Of a DNA stretch of 64,000 nt, positions 48,416 to 56,324 are shown piece by piece. The notes below the pieces were generated by a model that was not told the DNA's origin, ran no database searches, and saw only the letters and a program-made list of their open reading frames with translations. Source of the DNA: Cryobacterium sp. SO2 (GTDB lineage: Bacteria > Actinomycetota > Actinomycetes > Actinomycetales > Microbacteriaceae); the NCBI RefSeq assembly GCF_026151165.2, contig NZ_CP117849.1, positions 3,348,001-3,412,000 on the forward strand, given 5' to 3'. The stretch's first letter is position 1. The number at the start of each line of letters is the position of its first letter. The position numbers and the translations under genes are program-made.

Positions 48416-50830
48416 TTACGCGAGGATGGTGAGGTCGGCGAGGGTGGCGCGCACGCCACGGTCACGCAGGCTGTTCAGGCCGGCGGTCACCTGCTCGACC
48501 AGACCGTCGATCGCGCTGAGGTCGGTGCCCCAGAGGGTGGTGTCGGAGAGGATCGCGGCGACGTAGCCATCCGCTGCATAGGCCGCGTGGAAGGCCGCGA
48601 TGGTCTCCGCGCTGTCGACCGGGGTGACGGTGACGGCCGGGTCGCCGCTGTAGGTGAGCAGGATCGCGGAGAGCGCGAGGGTGATGCGGGTGGGGAATGA
48701 GCCGTTCTTGGCGTGGAAGTTCAGCAGGATCGGCAGCAGCCGGCTCTTGAACTTGGAGGCGCTGTTGAGGGCGATCGCGGCGAGTTCGTGGTGCATGAAC
48801 GGGTTCTCGAAGCGTTCCTTGACCGACTCCGCGTATGCGGCGAGTTCGTCGTGGGAGAGGTCGAGCACGGGCATGATCTCCTCGTACATGACCTTGTCCA
48901 CGAGCGGGCCGAAGTCGGCGTCGAGCATGACGTCGCGCACGGTCTCGACGCCGGCGAGGCGGGCGAGGGAGGCCATGGTGGTGTGCGGGGCGTTGAGCAG
49001 GAAGACCTTGCGTTCGCGGTAGGGGGTCATGTCGTCGGTGACGGTGACATTGAGGCCGGCCTTGGCCAGCGGCAGGGTCTCGGTGAGTGTCTGGGGGCCC
49101 TCGATGACCCAGAGCAGGAACGGCTCGGCCTTGACGATGAGGCGGTCTTCGAAGCCGAACTCTGCGCACAGTTCCTCTGCGCGGTCCTTCGGGTAGCCGG
49201 GGACGATCCGGTCGACGAGGCTGGAGTAGAAGGTGTTGTCGGTGTTGACCCAGGCCACGAAGGCGTCGCCGAGCTCCCAGTTGGCGGCGGTGGCGAGCAC
49301 GGTTTCCTTGAGCTTGTCGCCGTTGTGCTCGATGAGTTCACACGGGATGAGCTGGAAGCCTTTCTTGCCGAGTTCGAAGCGCCGGTAGAGCAGCGCGGTG
49401 AGCTTGCCGGGGAAGCTGGCGTGCGGGGCGTCGGCGCGCAGGTCGTCGGCGCTGTAGACGATGCCGGACTCCGTGGTGTTGGAGAAGATGAACTCGATGT
49501 CGTCGTCGTTCGCGAGGTCGAGGTAGGCCTGGTAGTCGGTGTACGGGTTGATGGTGCCGTTGACCAGGGTGATGACCTCATGGGTCTGCACCTCTTCGCC
49601 GTCCTGCTTACCTTCCAGAAGCACCGTGTACAGGCCGTCCTGCTCGTCGAGCATGGCCGCGAGGCCGCCGGCGAGGGGCTGCACGATCTTCACTCCGCCG
49701 TTGAACAGACCCTGCGTGTTCATCTGCTGAAGCTGCCAGTCGACGAACGCACGGAGGAAGTTGCCCTCGCCGAACTGGATGGCCCGGGTGGGCAGGGCCG
49801 TGCGCGGGTGGGTGGCGTTGCTGAGTCGTTCCATGACGGTCGGTTCCTCTGTCTTCTGGTCGTGCTGGGCCTTGTCGTGCTGGCTGCGCTCGGTGAGCGG
49901 CGTGTTCGTGGTGGGCGGGGCGATCGTGATCGTGACGCCCATGTGGTGGCTGCCGGCCGGGACGAGCACGATGGCCTGGTCCCGCACGTTGCACGCCTCG
50001 ACGCAGACGGTCTCGGTCCACTCGTCGTCGCCGTAGTCAGCCATGGCGGCCGCCTTGGCGCTGCCCGGGTTCCACACCACGGTCTGGGCCGCATCCGTGT
50101 GGCCGACCTGGATGGTGCGACGGTTCTGCACGTCGTCGATGGTGACGATGCGGGGCATCGGGTAGACCCTGTCGATCTCGGCACCGATGATGGCGACGGG
50201 CAGGGCCGAACTGGCCGTGGCCGGCGGGGTGAGGGTGCGGTCGAGGTACGGCAGGTCCGCGAGGCCCAGGAGCTGGGTGTCGCGCGCGTCGCCCACCGCG
50301 AAGTAGGTGTGGAAGGCCGTTTCCACCGAGAGGGGGCTGTCGCCGTCGTTCTGCGCGATCAGGTCGAGCGTGAGGGTTGCGCCGATGGTGACCGTGTAAC
50401 GCAGCGAGACGGGCTGGGCAGTGCCGGCCGCGTCGCGGTGGGCGCCGGCCAGTTCGAAGGTGAGAACGGCGTCCGGGCCGACGAGCGCGGCGGCGGTGAG
50501 GCTCCACGGCGAGATGCGCGCCCACCCGTGGTTGGGGGCGGTGGCGTCGGTGAGGTTCGGTCCGAACCAGGGGAAGCAGACCGGGATGCCGCCGCGGAGT
50601 GCGGCGGTCGGGCTGAAGGCGCCGTGTTCGCTCATCCACAGCACGGGCTTCTGCCCGGTGGGGGTCCACTGGGCGACGTGTGCGCCGTGCAGGTAGACCA
50701 GGGCTGTCGCACTGGCGATCGCCACCTCGACGGCCGGAAGCGCGCCCTCTCCAGTCACCAAACGGATGCCGGTCGGCAGGGTGAGGGTGCCCGCTGGCAC
50801 CGCACCTACTTCGTCCGCAGTTTTCTGCAT
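48416..50830 (-). CDS. uxaB: mutarotase-tagaturonate reductase fusion
   Basis: One open frame of 804 residues joins two enzymes. Residues 1 to about 305 are a galactose mutarotase/YeaD-type beta-sandwich (LVYLHGAHVAQWTPTG, GGIPVCFPWFGPN, NHGWARISPWSL, VETAFHTYFAV, VCVEACN). After a hydrophilic linker (PLTERSQHDKAQHDQKTE), residues about 333-804 are tagaturonate reductase UxaB (RAIQFGEGNFLRAFVDW, FSNTTESGI, WVNTDN, FLLWVIEGP), which reduces tagaturonate to altronate with NADH. GAGGAGGAAGT precedes the ATG at 50830. An internal ATG at 49834 has AGAGGA ten bases upstream, so a separate UxaB could also be made. First gene of the operon. Confidence 0.93.
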   Translation of the reverse strand: MQKTADEVGAVPAGTLTLPTGIRLVTGEGALPAVEVAIASATALVYLHGAHVAQWTPTGQKPVLWMSEHGAFSPTAALRGGIPVCFPWFGPNLTDATAPNHGWARISPWSLTAAALVGPDAVLTFELAGAHRDAAGTAQPVSLRYTVTIGATLTLDLIAQNDGDSPLSVETAFHTYFAVGDARDTQLLGLADLPYLDRTLTPPATASSALPVAIIGAEIDRVYPMPRIVTIDDVQNRRTIQVGHTDAAQTVVWNPGSAKAAAMADYGDDEWTETVCVEACNVRDQAIVLVPAGSHHMGVTITIAPPTTNTPLTERSQHDKAQHDQKTEEPTVMERLSNATHPRTALPTRAIQFGEGNFLRAFVDWQLQQMNTQGLFNGGVKIVQPLAGGLAAMLDEQDGLYTVLLEGKQDGEEVQTHEVITLVNGTINPYTDYQAYLDLANDDDIEFIFSNTTESGIVYSADDLRADAPHASFPGKLTALLYRRFELGKKGFQLIPCELIEHNGDKLKETVLATAANWELGDAFVAWVNTDNTFYSSLVDRIVPGYPKDRAEELCAEFGFEDRLIVKAEPFLLWVIEGPQTLTETLPLAKAGLNVTVTDDMTPYRERKVFLLNAPHTTMASLARLAGVETVRDVMLDADFGPLVDKVMYEEIMPVLDLSHDELAAYAESVKERFENPFMHHELAAIALNSASKFKSRLLPILLNFHAKNGSFPTRITLALSAILLTYSGDPAVTVTPVDSAETIAAFHAAYAADGYVAAILSDTTLWGTDLSAIDGLVEQVTAGLNSLRDRGVRATLADLTILA

Positions 50831-50910
50831 TACTTCCTCCTCGTTGAGAATCAGCTCGATGTTTCTTCTGCTGTTCCGCCTGGCAGAACACAAGTCCGCC
50901 ACATAGACTC

Positions 50911-50940
50911 ACCATAACCTCGCGTAGAAGACTTTGGCAA
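50911..50940 (-). promoter_or_regulatory. candidate promoter of the galacturonate operon
   Basis: On the minus strand TTGCCA (50935-50940) is followed after 18 bases by TATGGT (50911-50916). Transcription would begin about 75 bases before the mutarotase-uxaB start at 50830, giving a leader of normal size. The IclR regulator transcribed the other way would be expected to act at or near this site. Confidence 0.5.
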
Positions 50941-51032
50941 CTTGTCGTGCTATGGATTTAGCCCTGAGCCCCGCACTGGGGGCGTTCTCCGGACGATTCG
51001 CGGTTTGTCAAGAGTCCGACGACATTGAATGC

Positions 51033-51048
51033 CGGGACCGCGGTCCCG
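51033..51048. promoter_or_regulatory. perfect 16-base palindrome between operon and iclR
   Basis: CGGGACCGCGGTCCCG (51033-51048) is fully symmetric and lies about 70 bases before the iclR start. A second weak symmetry, ATGG...CCAT, lies at 51073-51088. Either could be an operator for the IclR regulator, or the first could be simple GC symmetry. The rest of the 288-base spacer holds only promoter-like sequence. Confidence 0.4.
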
Positions 51049-51118
51049 TCGCGGTATAGAAATTCCACAATCATGGTTAACTGTCCATAAGACAGAACTT
51101 CGTTCACAGGTGGGATTC

Positions 51119-51916
51119 ATGGCACAAACGGCAGTAGACGAGATGGAGAGCACCGGCACGCGGGAGGCTTCGGCCAAGGACAACGCGGCCCAGAAGCTAC
51201 TGCGGGTGCTCGAGGCGGTGTCGAATCCGGGGGATGCCCACAGGCTCAGCGATCTCGTCAAGGAGACCGGCCTGGCGAAGACCAGCGTGTTCAGGCTGCT
51301 GTCCGAACTCATCGACAGCGGCTACGTCAGCCGCAGGGACGACGGCACCTACGCACCGGGACGGGCACTTCGGCTGCTCGCTCTCAAGCTCACCGCGGCG
51401 CACAACGAGGCCGACCCCGTCGGCGATCGGCTGCGCCGGCTGCAGGTCGACGTGCACAGCACCATCCACTTCGCCCTACGCACCGGGGACACGGCAACCT
51501 ACGTGGAGAAGATCGAGGACACCGCTCAGCCGATCCAAATCGCATCCAGGGTGGGCGGGCAGATCCCGCTGCACTCCACCGCGATCGGCAAGTCGATCCT
51601 CGCCCACCTCAGCGAGAGCGAGGTGCGCAGCTACGCCGCGCGCACCGGGCTGCATACCCGCACCGAATACACCATCACCGACGTCGCGAGCCTGCTCGCC
51701 GACGGGGCCCTGGTGCGCAACCGTGGTTTCTCCATCGACGATCAGGAGAACGAGGAGCACATCCGTTGCATGGCCGTTCCCGTGTTCGATGCCCAGCAGC
51801 ACCTCATCGGCGGCATCGGGATCACGACCATCGCCCCGCTGGTGCCCAGGGAGAAGCTCGAGTCCTACGCTCCGCTGCTGATGACCGCGGCCCGCGACGT
51901 GATGACCCTGCTCTAG
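51119..51916 (+). CDS. IclR family regulator of the galacturonate operon
   Basis: This 265-residue regulator has an N-terminal winged helix (KLLRVLEAVSNPGDAHRLSD, then KETGLAKTSVFRLLSELID, residues about 22-75) and a C-terminal GAF-like IclR effector domain (RRLQVDVHSTIHFALRTGD, IPLHSTAIGKSILAHL, RCMAVPVFDAQQHLIGGIGI). IclR proteins of this type control hexuronate genes and respond to KDG or a related acid. It is divergent from the six-gene operon. AGGTGG is placed before the ATG. A terminator follows the stop. Confidence 0.9.
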   Translation: MAQTAVDEMESTGTREASAKDNAAQKLLRVLEAVSNPGDAHRLSDLVKETGLAKTSVFRLLSELIDSGYVSRRDDGTYAPGRALRLLALKLTAAHNEADPVGDRLRRLQVDVHSTIHFALRTGDTATYVEKIEDTAQPIQIASRVGGQIPLHSTAIGKSILAHLSESEVRSYAARTGLHTRTEYTITDVASLLADGALVRNRGFSIDDQENEEHIRCMAVPVFDAQQHLIGGIGITTIAPLVPREKLESYAPLLMTAARDVMTLL

Positions 51917-51942
51917 TCGCGCTGCTCTGACCGGTTAACGAG

Positions 51943-51972
51943 GAATGACCCCGGCACATGCCGGGGTCATTC
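51943..51972. terminator. intrinsic terminator between iclR and rpmJ
   Basis: Perfect 14-base arms GAATGACCCCGGCA (51943-51956) and TGCCGGGGTCATTC (51959-51972) with a CA loop, followed by TCTTTGG on the plus strand. It serves iclR and, on the other strand, the convergent ribosomal protein gene. Confidence 0.85.
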
Positions 51973-52009
51973 TCTTTGGGCTGGAAATGCCAGCTTGGCT
52001 CGCGGGGGA

Positions 52010-52132
52010 CTAACCCTGGCGAGCCTTGAATCGGGGGTTCGTCTTATTGATGACGAACGTGCGCCCGTGGCGCCGTACCGTCTGCGAACCCTGCATCTTC
52101 TTCATCGAACCCAGTGAGTTGCGTACTTTCAT
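52010..52132 (-). CDS. rpmJ: 50S ribosomal protein L36, zinc-independent (C-) form
   Basis: This 40-residue basic protein begins MKVRNSLGSMKKMQGSQTV and ends RRHGRTFVINKTNPRFKARQG in pattern. The zinc-ribbon form of L36 has Cys in the CDKC and VICENP positions; here those places hold Lys, Gly and Asn, so no zinc is bound. Such C- paralogues replace the zinc form when zinc is scarce, usually under Zur control. I do not see a recognisable Zur box upstream; GTGTTGA/TCAACAC (52151-52169) and CCGGAATTATTCCGG are the symmetric sequences there. AGGGAG precedes the ATG. It converges on iclR. Confidence 0.93.
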   Translation of the reverse strand: MKVRNSLGSMKKMQGSQTVRRHGRTFVINKTNPRFKARQG

Positions 52133-52212
52133 CCTGGCTCCCTTCCCTGTGTTGATCGGGTCAACACCGGGCGGCCGGAATTATTCCGGACCGGCGGACT
52201 TCGGCCGCATCT

Positions 52213-53412
52213 CTACTCGCATGCGACCCTGTCGTGGTCGCGGTCGAGCCCCGCAATGTCGCCGTAGGTCGGGTACCAGTAGTTGAACCATTCCTGGGCT
52301 GCGGCATGCGAGCCGAAATCGCCGCAATCAACGTCAGCCGGGCGCTCAGGCGCCGCGGGGCTCGGCGCGCCCGTATTCGCACTCGGTCGCACGGTCGGGG
52401 CGGGGTAGCCGGCGGCTGCCCACTCTGCGTAGCTGACGGCCCGGTTCACGAGTGGTCCCGCGTAGTACACCGTGGAGTTCCCCGCGTACGTGTAGAACTG
52501 GTCGCCGGGGAACCGGCGCACTTGCTGGGGCGAGGGCAGCTGCTCGGCGCGCCAGCCGGCGTAGGTGAGCGCAGCTCCCTTGCCGCCGGCGATGTCGCTC
52601 ATCTTGCCGATTTCGGCCGACCAGGTCAGCTTCTGGAATCCGGTGTTCGTGCGCACCGAGGGAGAGCGGAAGCCCGATGCGGCCCATTCGCCATAGCTGA
52701 GCTTGTGAACTATTCCGTCGCTGCCCTTCACGTACAACTCGCTCGACGTCGCCCACCGGTAGTAACTGCTGCCGACGATCCAGCCGGCGTTACGCACACC
52801 CGGGTAGCCGGCTGTCTTGTACTGGGCGAAGGTGAGCTTGTCCCACTGCCAGCTGGCCTCGTTCTTCTGCCAGAAGGTGACTCCATACACCGTCGACGAC
52901 CACGGGTACTTGACGTACGACGTGGCGGCCACGCGCACCCTTGCGAAGTGGTACACGTCTCGGTACCGGTCGAAACTGATTCGCGTGGGGGTCACGCCGT
53001 CGACGAGTTCGTAGATCGTGTCGAGGTAGGCGATCTTGTAGAGCGGCCAGGTCTGCGGCGCGGTGGGGGTGGGCGTCGGTGTCGGTGTGAGTGTCGGTGT
53101 CGGGGTCGGGGTGGGTGTTGCTGTCGGTGTCGGGGTGGGAGTCGGAGTCGCCACCTTCGTCGGCGCAGGAGTCGCCACCTTCGTCGGCGCAGGAGTCGCC
53201 ACCTTCGTCGGCGCAGGGGTCGCCACCTTCGTGGGCGCCGGAGTCGACACCGTGGCGGGCACCGGGACCGGTGTGGGTGTGAGAGTCGCTATCGGGGTAG
53301 CGACAGCGGGCAGTGTGCCGCCAGCGGACGCGAGCGCCGGCTGCGGGGCCATGAGACAGACCAAGGTGATGAAGGCGACGGCGACAGTGCCGCGTATGGT
53401 TCGTGTGTGCAC
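52213..53412 (-). CDS. secreted repeat protein with excalibur calcium-binding domain
   Basis: This 399-residue exported protein has a signal peptide (cleavage near ALASA, residue 30), a long Pro/Thr linker (about residues 45-118) with four copies of APTKVATP then TPT repeats, and a globular part of about five repeats of roughly 45 residues. Each repeat ends in a motif like LTFAQYKTAGYP, LSYGEWAASGF, LTYAGWRAEQLP or VSYAEWAAAGYP. A C-terminal excalibur domain, VDCGDFGSHAAAQEWFNYWY...DRDHDRVACE, has the DxDxD-like calcium loop. The start is a GTG with GGGGGG just upstream. The wall or surface function is unknown. Confidence 0.82.
   Translation of the reverse strand: MHTRTIRGTVAVAFITLVCLMAPQPALASAGGTLPAVATPIATLTPTPVPVPATVSTPAPTKVATPAPTKVATPAPTKVATPAPTKVATPTPTPTPTATPTPTPTPTLTPTPTPTPTAPQTWPLYKIAYLDTIYELVDGVTPTRISFDRYRDVYHFARVRVAATSYVKYPWSSTVYGVTFWQKNEASWQWDKLTFAQYKTAGYPGVRNAGWIVGSSYYRWATSSELYVKGSDGIVHKLSYGEWAASGFRSPSVRTNTGFQKLTWSAEIGKMSDIAGGKGAALTYAGWRAEQLPSPQQVRRFPGDQFYTYAGNSTVYYAGPLVNRAVSYAEWAAAGYPAPTVRPSANTGAPSPAAPERPADVDCGDFGSHAAAQEWFNYWYPTYGDIAGLDRDHDRVACE
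53147..53242. repeat. 24-base tandem repeat encoding Pro/Thr/Lys linker
   Basis: Four tandem 24-base units (starting GTCGCCACCTTCGTCGGCGC on the plus strand) encode APTKVATP in the linker of the excalibur protein. The first two are identical, the third differs by one base and the fourth by a few, so recent slippage is likely. A region of GTCGGT/GTGGGT repeats upstream encodes the TPTPTP stretch. Confidence 0.85.
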
Positions 53413-53500
53413 GAGTGGTTCCCCCCTAGAGATATCTCAGGGTATCGCCGGCCACATCGGGGAATTGTCGCTTCGTGCCCCCACTTGTGGGTCTCCAGAG

Positions 53501-53956
53501 CTAGGGCTCGAGCACCCGGCGCGGGCCGGCACCATCGGTGCGCAGGCGGTCCTCGGAGTTCACCACGGCACAGCGGGTCTGGGACAGGCAGCCACAGCCG
53601 ATGCAGCCGGTGAGCTCGGCCTGCATCCGCTCGAGCACGGCTTGCTGGCGCGCGAGGTGCTCGCCCCAGGTGGCGGAAATGGTGCTCCACTCGGCCCGGC
53701 TGGGCGGACGGTTGTCTGGCAGGTCCTTGAGCATCTCGGCGACCTCGGCGAGCGAGATGCCGTATCGCACGGACACCTGGATCAGGGCGATGCGCCGCAG
53801 CACATGACGAGGGAAGAGGCGCGCGTTGCCATCGGACCGCAGAGCGGGAATCAGGCCGAGCGTCTCGTAGTACCGCACCGTCGAGACCGGCACGCCGGCA
53901 CGGGCGGCCACCTGGCCGATGGGCAGGAGATCGTTGCTGGACAAGTGCTCTGACAC
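53501..53956 (-). CDS. soxR: redox-sensitive MerR-family regulator SoxR
   Basis: This 151-residue regulator has an N-terminal MerR winged helix (PIGQVAARAGVPVSTVRYYE, FPRHVLRRIALIQVSVRYG), a dimerisation helix, and the SoxR iron-sulfur loop CIGCGCLSQTRC (CX2CXCX5C, about residues 117-128), which holds a [2Fe-2S] cluster. SoxR activates promoters with long spacers when oxidised. The start is a GTG at 53956 with AAGGAGAAGG just upstream. A perfect SoxR box lies between this gene and divergent sodA. In known actinobacteria SoxR usually controls other genes, so a sodA link is notable. Confidence 0.95.
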   Translation of the reverse strand: MSEHLSSNDLLPIGQVAARAGVPVSTVRYYETLGLIPALRSDGNARLFPRHVLRRIALIQVSVRYGISLAEVAEMLKDLPDNRPPSRAEWSTISATWGEHLARQQAVLERMQAELTGCIGCGCLSQTRCAVVNSEDRLRTDGAGPRRVLEP

Positions 53957-53968
53957 TGGGCCTTCTCC

Positions 53969-53999
53969 TTGATCTCAAGTGCACTTGAGACGATATCGT
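53969..53999 (+). promoter_or_regulatory. SoxR box within the sodA promoter
   Basis: TCTCAAGTGCACTTGAGA (53973-53990) is a perfect 18-base palindrome that differs from the E. coli soxS box only at the centre and outer bases. It lies between TTGATC (-35, 53969-53974) and TATCGT (-10, 53994-53999), spaced by 19 bases, as expected for a MerR-type activator. It also lies just upstream of the soxR start, allowing autoregulation. Confidence 0.85.
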
Positions 54000-54005
54000 A
54001 AACAA

Positions 54006-54629
54006 ATGACCGCATACACGCTGCCCCCGCTGACCTATGACTACGCCGCCCTCGAGCCCGCCATCAGCGGGCGCATTATGGAACTGCACCACAGCAAGCA
54101 CCACCAGGCCTACGTGACCGGCGCCAACGCCGCACTCGACCAGCTCGCTGACGCCCGCGAGTCCGGCAACCTCACCTTCGTCAACAAGCTGCAGAAGGAC
54201 CTCGCGTTCAACCTCGGCGGCCACGTCAACCACTCCATCTTCTGGACGAACATGTCCCCGAACGGTGGCGACAAGCCCACCGGCGAGCTCGCCGCCGCGA
54301 TCGACGACACCTTCGGCTCGTTCGAGAAGTTCCAGGCGCACTTCACCGCCGTGGCGATGGGCGTTCAGGGCTCCGGCTGGTCAATCCTCGCCTGGGACAC
54401 ACTGGGCCAGCAGCCCATCATCGTGCAGCTGTACGACCAGCAGGGCAACCTCCCCGCCGGCATCGTTCCGCTGCTCATGCTCGACGTCTGGGAGCACGCC
54501 TACTACCTCGACTACCAGAACGTGCGCGCCGACTACGTGAAGGCGTTCTGGACGGTCACTGACTGGGAGAACGTCTCGGCACGCTTCGAGAAGGCACGCA
54601 CCACGACCTCCGGTCTGATCACGCTCTAA
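54006..54629 (+). CDS. sodA: superoxide dismutase (Mn/Fe family)
   Basis: This 207-residue enzyme dismutates superoxide. It has YTLPPLTYDYAALEPAI, metal ligand His in LHHSKHHQAYV, a second His in GGHVNHSIFW, and DVWEHAYYLDYQN with the last Asp and His ligands. The sequence favours the Mn form but metal choice cannot be proved. There is no ribosome binding site; the A of the ATG lies seven bases after the -10 TATCGT, so the mRNA should be leaderless and controlled by SoxR. A good terminator follows. Confidence 0.96.
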   Translation: MTAYTLPPLTYDYAALEPAISGRIMELHHSKHHQAYVTGANAALDQLADARESGNLTFVNKLQKDLAFNLGGHVNHSIFWTNMSPNGGDKPTGELAAAIDDTFGSFEKFQAHFTAVAMGVQGSGWSILAWDTLGQQPIIVQLYDQQGNLPAGIVPLLMLDVWEHAYYLDYQNVRADYVKAFWTVTDWENVSARFEKARTTTSGLITL

Positions 54630-54671
54630 CGTCGCCTGTAGCCCCGCGCGCCATGCGCAGGACTGCCCCAG

Positions 54672-54702
54672 GTGCCCCGGTTTCGGCCGGGGCACTTTTT
54701 TT
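54672..54702 (+). terminator. intrinsic terminator after sodA
   Basis: GTGCCCCGG (54672-54680) pairs with CCGGGGCAC (54687-54695) and is followed by seven Ts. Confidence 0.93.
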
Positions 54703-54754
54703 GCGTCTGAGCCGGGTGAAGGGCGTGCGTTGTTGGATCGGGCAGCCCTGGAGC

Positions 54755-56197
54755 TCAGAAAGGCGGCGATTCGTCGGCCGGTTGAGCGGGGTGCGCGGGG
54801 AGTGGGCCGATCGGTGGTTTCGGCGGGGCTCCGATGCGGGTGTCGGGTGTGTTGCTGTATTTCTTGCCGCCGGGGCTGGTCCAGGTCAGGGCACCGCCCG
54901 GCCCTTGCCGGGTGCTGAAGCTGGATTGGTGTTTGAGTCGGTGGCAGGCTTTGCAGAGGCAGATGAGGTTGTCGACGTGGGTCTTGCCGCCGGCGTTCCA
55001 CGCCTGGGTGTGGTCGATCTCGCTGAGCGTGGCCCGGCGGTTACAGCCGACGCCCTGGCAGGTTTCGTCGCGGATCTGCACGTATCGGCGCATGTCCGCC
55101 GGCGGTGCGTACTGCTCGTGGCTGACACTGAGCCGGGCCCCGGTCTCGGGGTGGGTGAGGATGCGAGTCCAACTCGTCGCCGTGCTGGCGATCCGGCCGG
55201 CCGTCTCCGGGTCGATCGGCCCGTACCCTTCCAGGATCGCGGGTTCGTCGCTGCGGCCCAGCAACGTCAACGCCGGGACGGTGATGTGGACGGTGCCGCG
55301 GATGCCGTGCCCGAGGCCGCCCGGTCCGACCCCGTCCAGCAGCAGGTCCCGGTATGCGTCGGCTCGACGCTGGTCCTTGGTCCGGTGCTGCTCCGGCTCG
55401 GCCGCCCCGCCCTCGACCGCAGCGGGTGCAGCGTTGGCCGCGTTGTCGTCCTTGTCGAGGTCGGCGGCGATGCGGCTGAGCCGGTCATACGCCGCCTGCG
55501 CCTCGTCGGCCTTCAGGTAGGCGTTGAGCCACGCCATCCCGTCAGCGTCGGGCCGGAACACCACCCGTCGGGCCGCGAAGCCCGCGTCGGCGCGTTCCTG
55601 CAGCGTGGTCGGGTGCATCCGCTCCCGCACCGTGACGGCGACCTTCGCGAACTGGGTCGAGGTGCGGGTCTCCGCCGCTCCCAGCACCGCCGCTTCGAAC
55701 CGGGGCAGGACGTCCTCGGGCAGGTTCACCGTGAGTTCCAGCATCTTCAGTGCGTGCCCCCAGGTGATCCGTCCCGCCGTCAACGACTCGTGGAAGGCGG
55801 GCAGGTCGCCGGCCAGCCGGGTGGCGTCGAAGATCATGCTCCCGGCGGTGTTCGCCCGCACCCGCAACACCATTGCCGCCTCGGCGGCCATCGTGCGGCG
55901 GGCGAGCTCCTCGTCGTCCCAGGCCGGACCATGCGCGGCCGTGTCGGGGTCGTTGTGGCCGGACTCGATCGGGTCACCCCGCAGCCCGGCCAGGATGCGC
56001 GGCTCGTGGCCGAGCCGGTCCAGTTCGGCGAGCAGGCGGATCCGTTCGGCGTAGCAGCCGGCGAGGGCCTTTTCGTTTTGGATCAGCGGGTCGATGACCG
56101 CGCTGATCGCTTGCGCGACCGGATCCCCGGCGGCATCGGGGGCGTCGTTGGGGGTGTCGTTGGGGGTGTATTCGGGTGTGGCATCTGAGGTGGCCAT
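54755..56197 (-). CDS. DUF222 / HNH endonuclease family protein
   Basis: This 480-residue protein belongs to the actinobacterial 13E12-repeat group: a helical DUF222 domain (about residues 30-330) and a C-terminal HNH domain, CQGVGCNRRATLSEIDHTQAW then THVDNLICLCKACHRLKH, with the metal-binding cysteines and the DH and HRLKH catalytic residues. Such genes occur in many copies per genome and are linked to mobile DNA or phage defence without a proven role. The N-terminal Pro/Thr/Asp repeats and low-complexity linkers are typical. It shows no sign of truncation, and no mobile element boundary is visible nearby. Confidence 0.92.
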   Translation of the reverse strand: MATSDATPEYTPNDTPNDAPDAAGDPVAQAISAVIDPLIQNEKALAGCYAERIRLLAELDRLGHEPRILAGLRGDPIESGHNDPDTAAHGPAWDDEELARRTMAAEAAMVLRVRANTAGSMIFDATRLAGDLPAFHESLTAGRITWGHALKMLELTVNLPEDVLPRFEAAVLGAAETRTSTQFAKVAVTVRERMHPTTLQERADAGFAARRVVFRPDADGMAWLNAYLKADEAQAAYDRLSRIAADLDKDDNAANAAPAAVEGGAAEPEQHRTKDQRRADAYRDLLLDGVGPGGLGHGIRGTVHITVPALTLLGRSDEPAILEGYGPIDPETAGRIASTATSWTRILTHPETGARLSVSHEQYAPPADMRRYVQIRDETCQGVGCNRRATLSEIDHTQAWNAGGKTHVDNLICLCKACHRLKHQSSFSTRQGPGGALTWTSPGGKKYSNTPDTRIGAPPKPPIGPLPAHPAQPADESPPF

Positions 56198-56324
56198 ACG
56201 CCTATAGAACCATCGACCACTGACACTCCCGATCCCAATGAATCACTGGTGGAGAACCCGAAAAGCACCCACCTGTGGAGGAACGGCAATCCACCCAAAA
56301 GGCTCGATCACGGCGCCAGAGGAC

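Noticed and set aside
53147..53242. Short tandem array as a possible regulatory satellite
   Set aside because: Four in-frame 24-base units encode a protein linker, which explains them.
53063..53247. Plus-strand GVGVGV-rich frame
   Set aside because: It is the complement of the TPTP linker of the excalibur gene and not an independent gene.
54755..56197. HNH/DUF222 gene as evidence of an inserted mobile island
   Set aside because: These genes are multicopy residents of actinobacterial chromosomes; I see no direct repeats, integrase or tRNA next to it.
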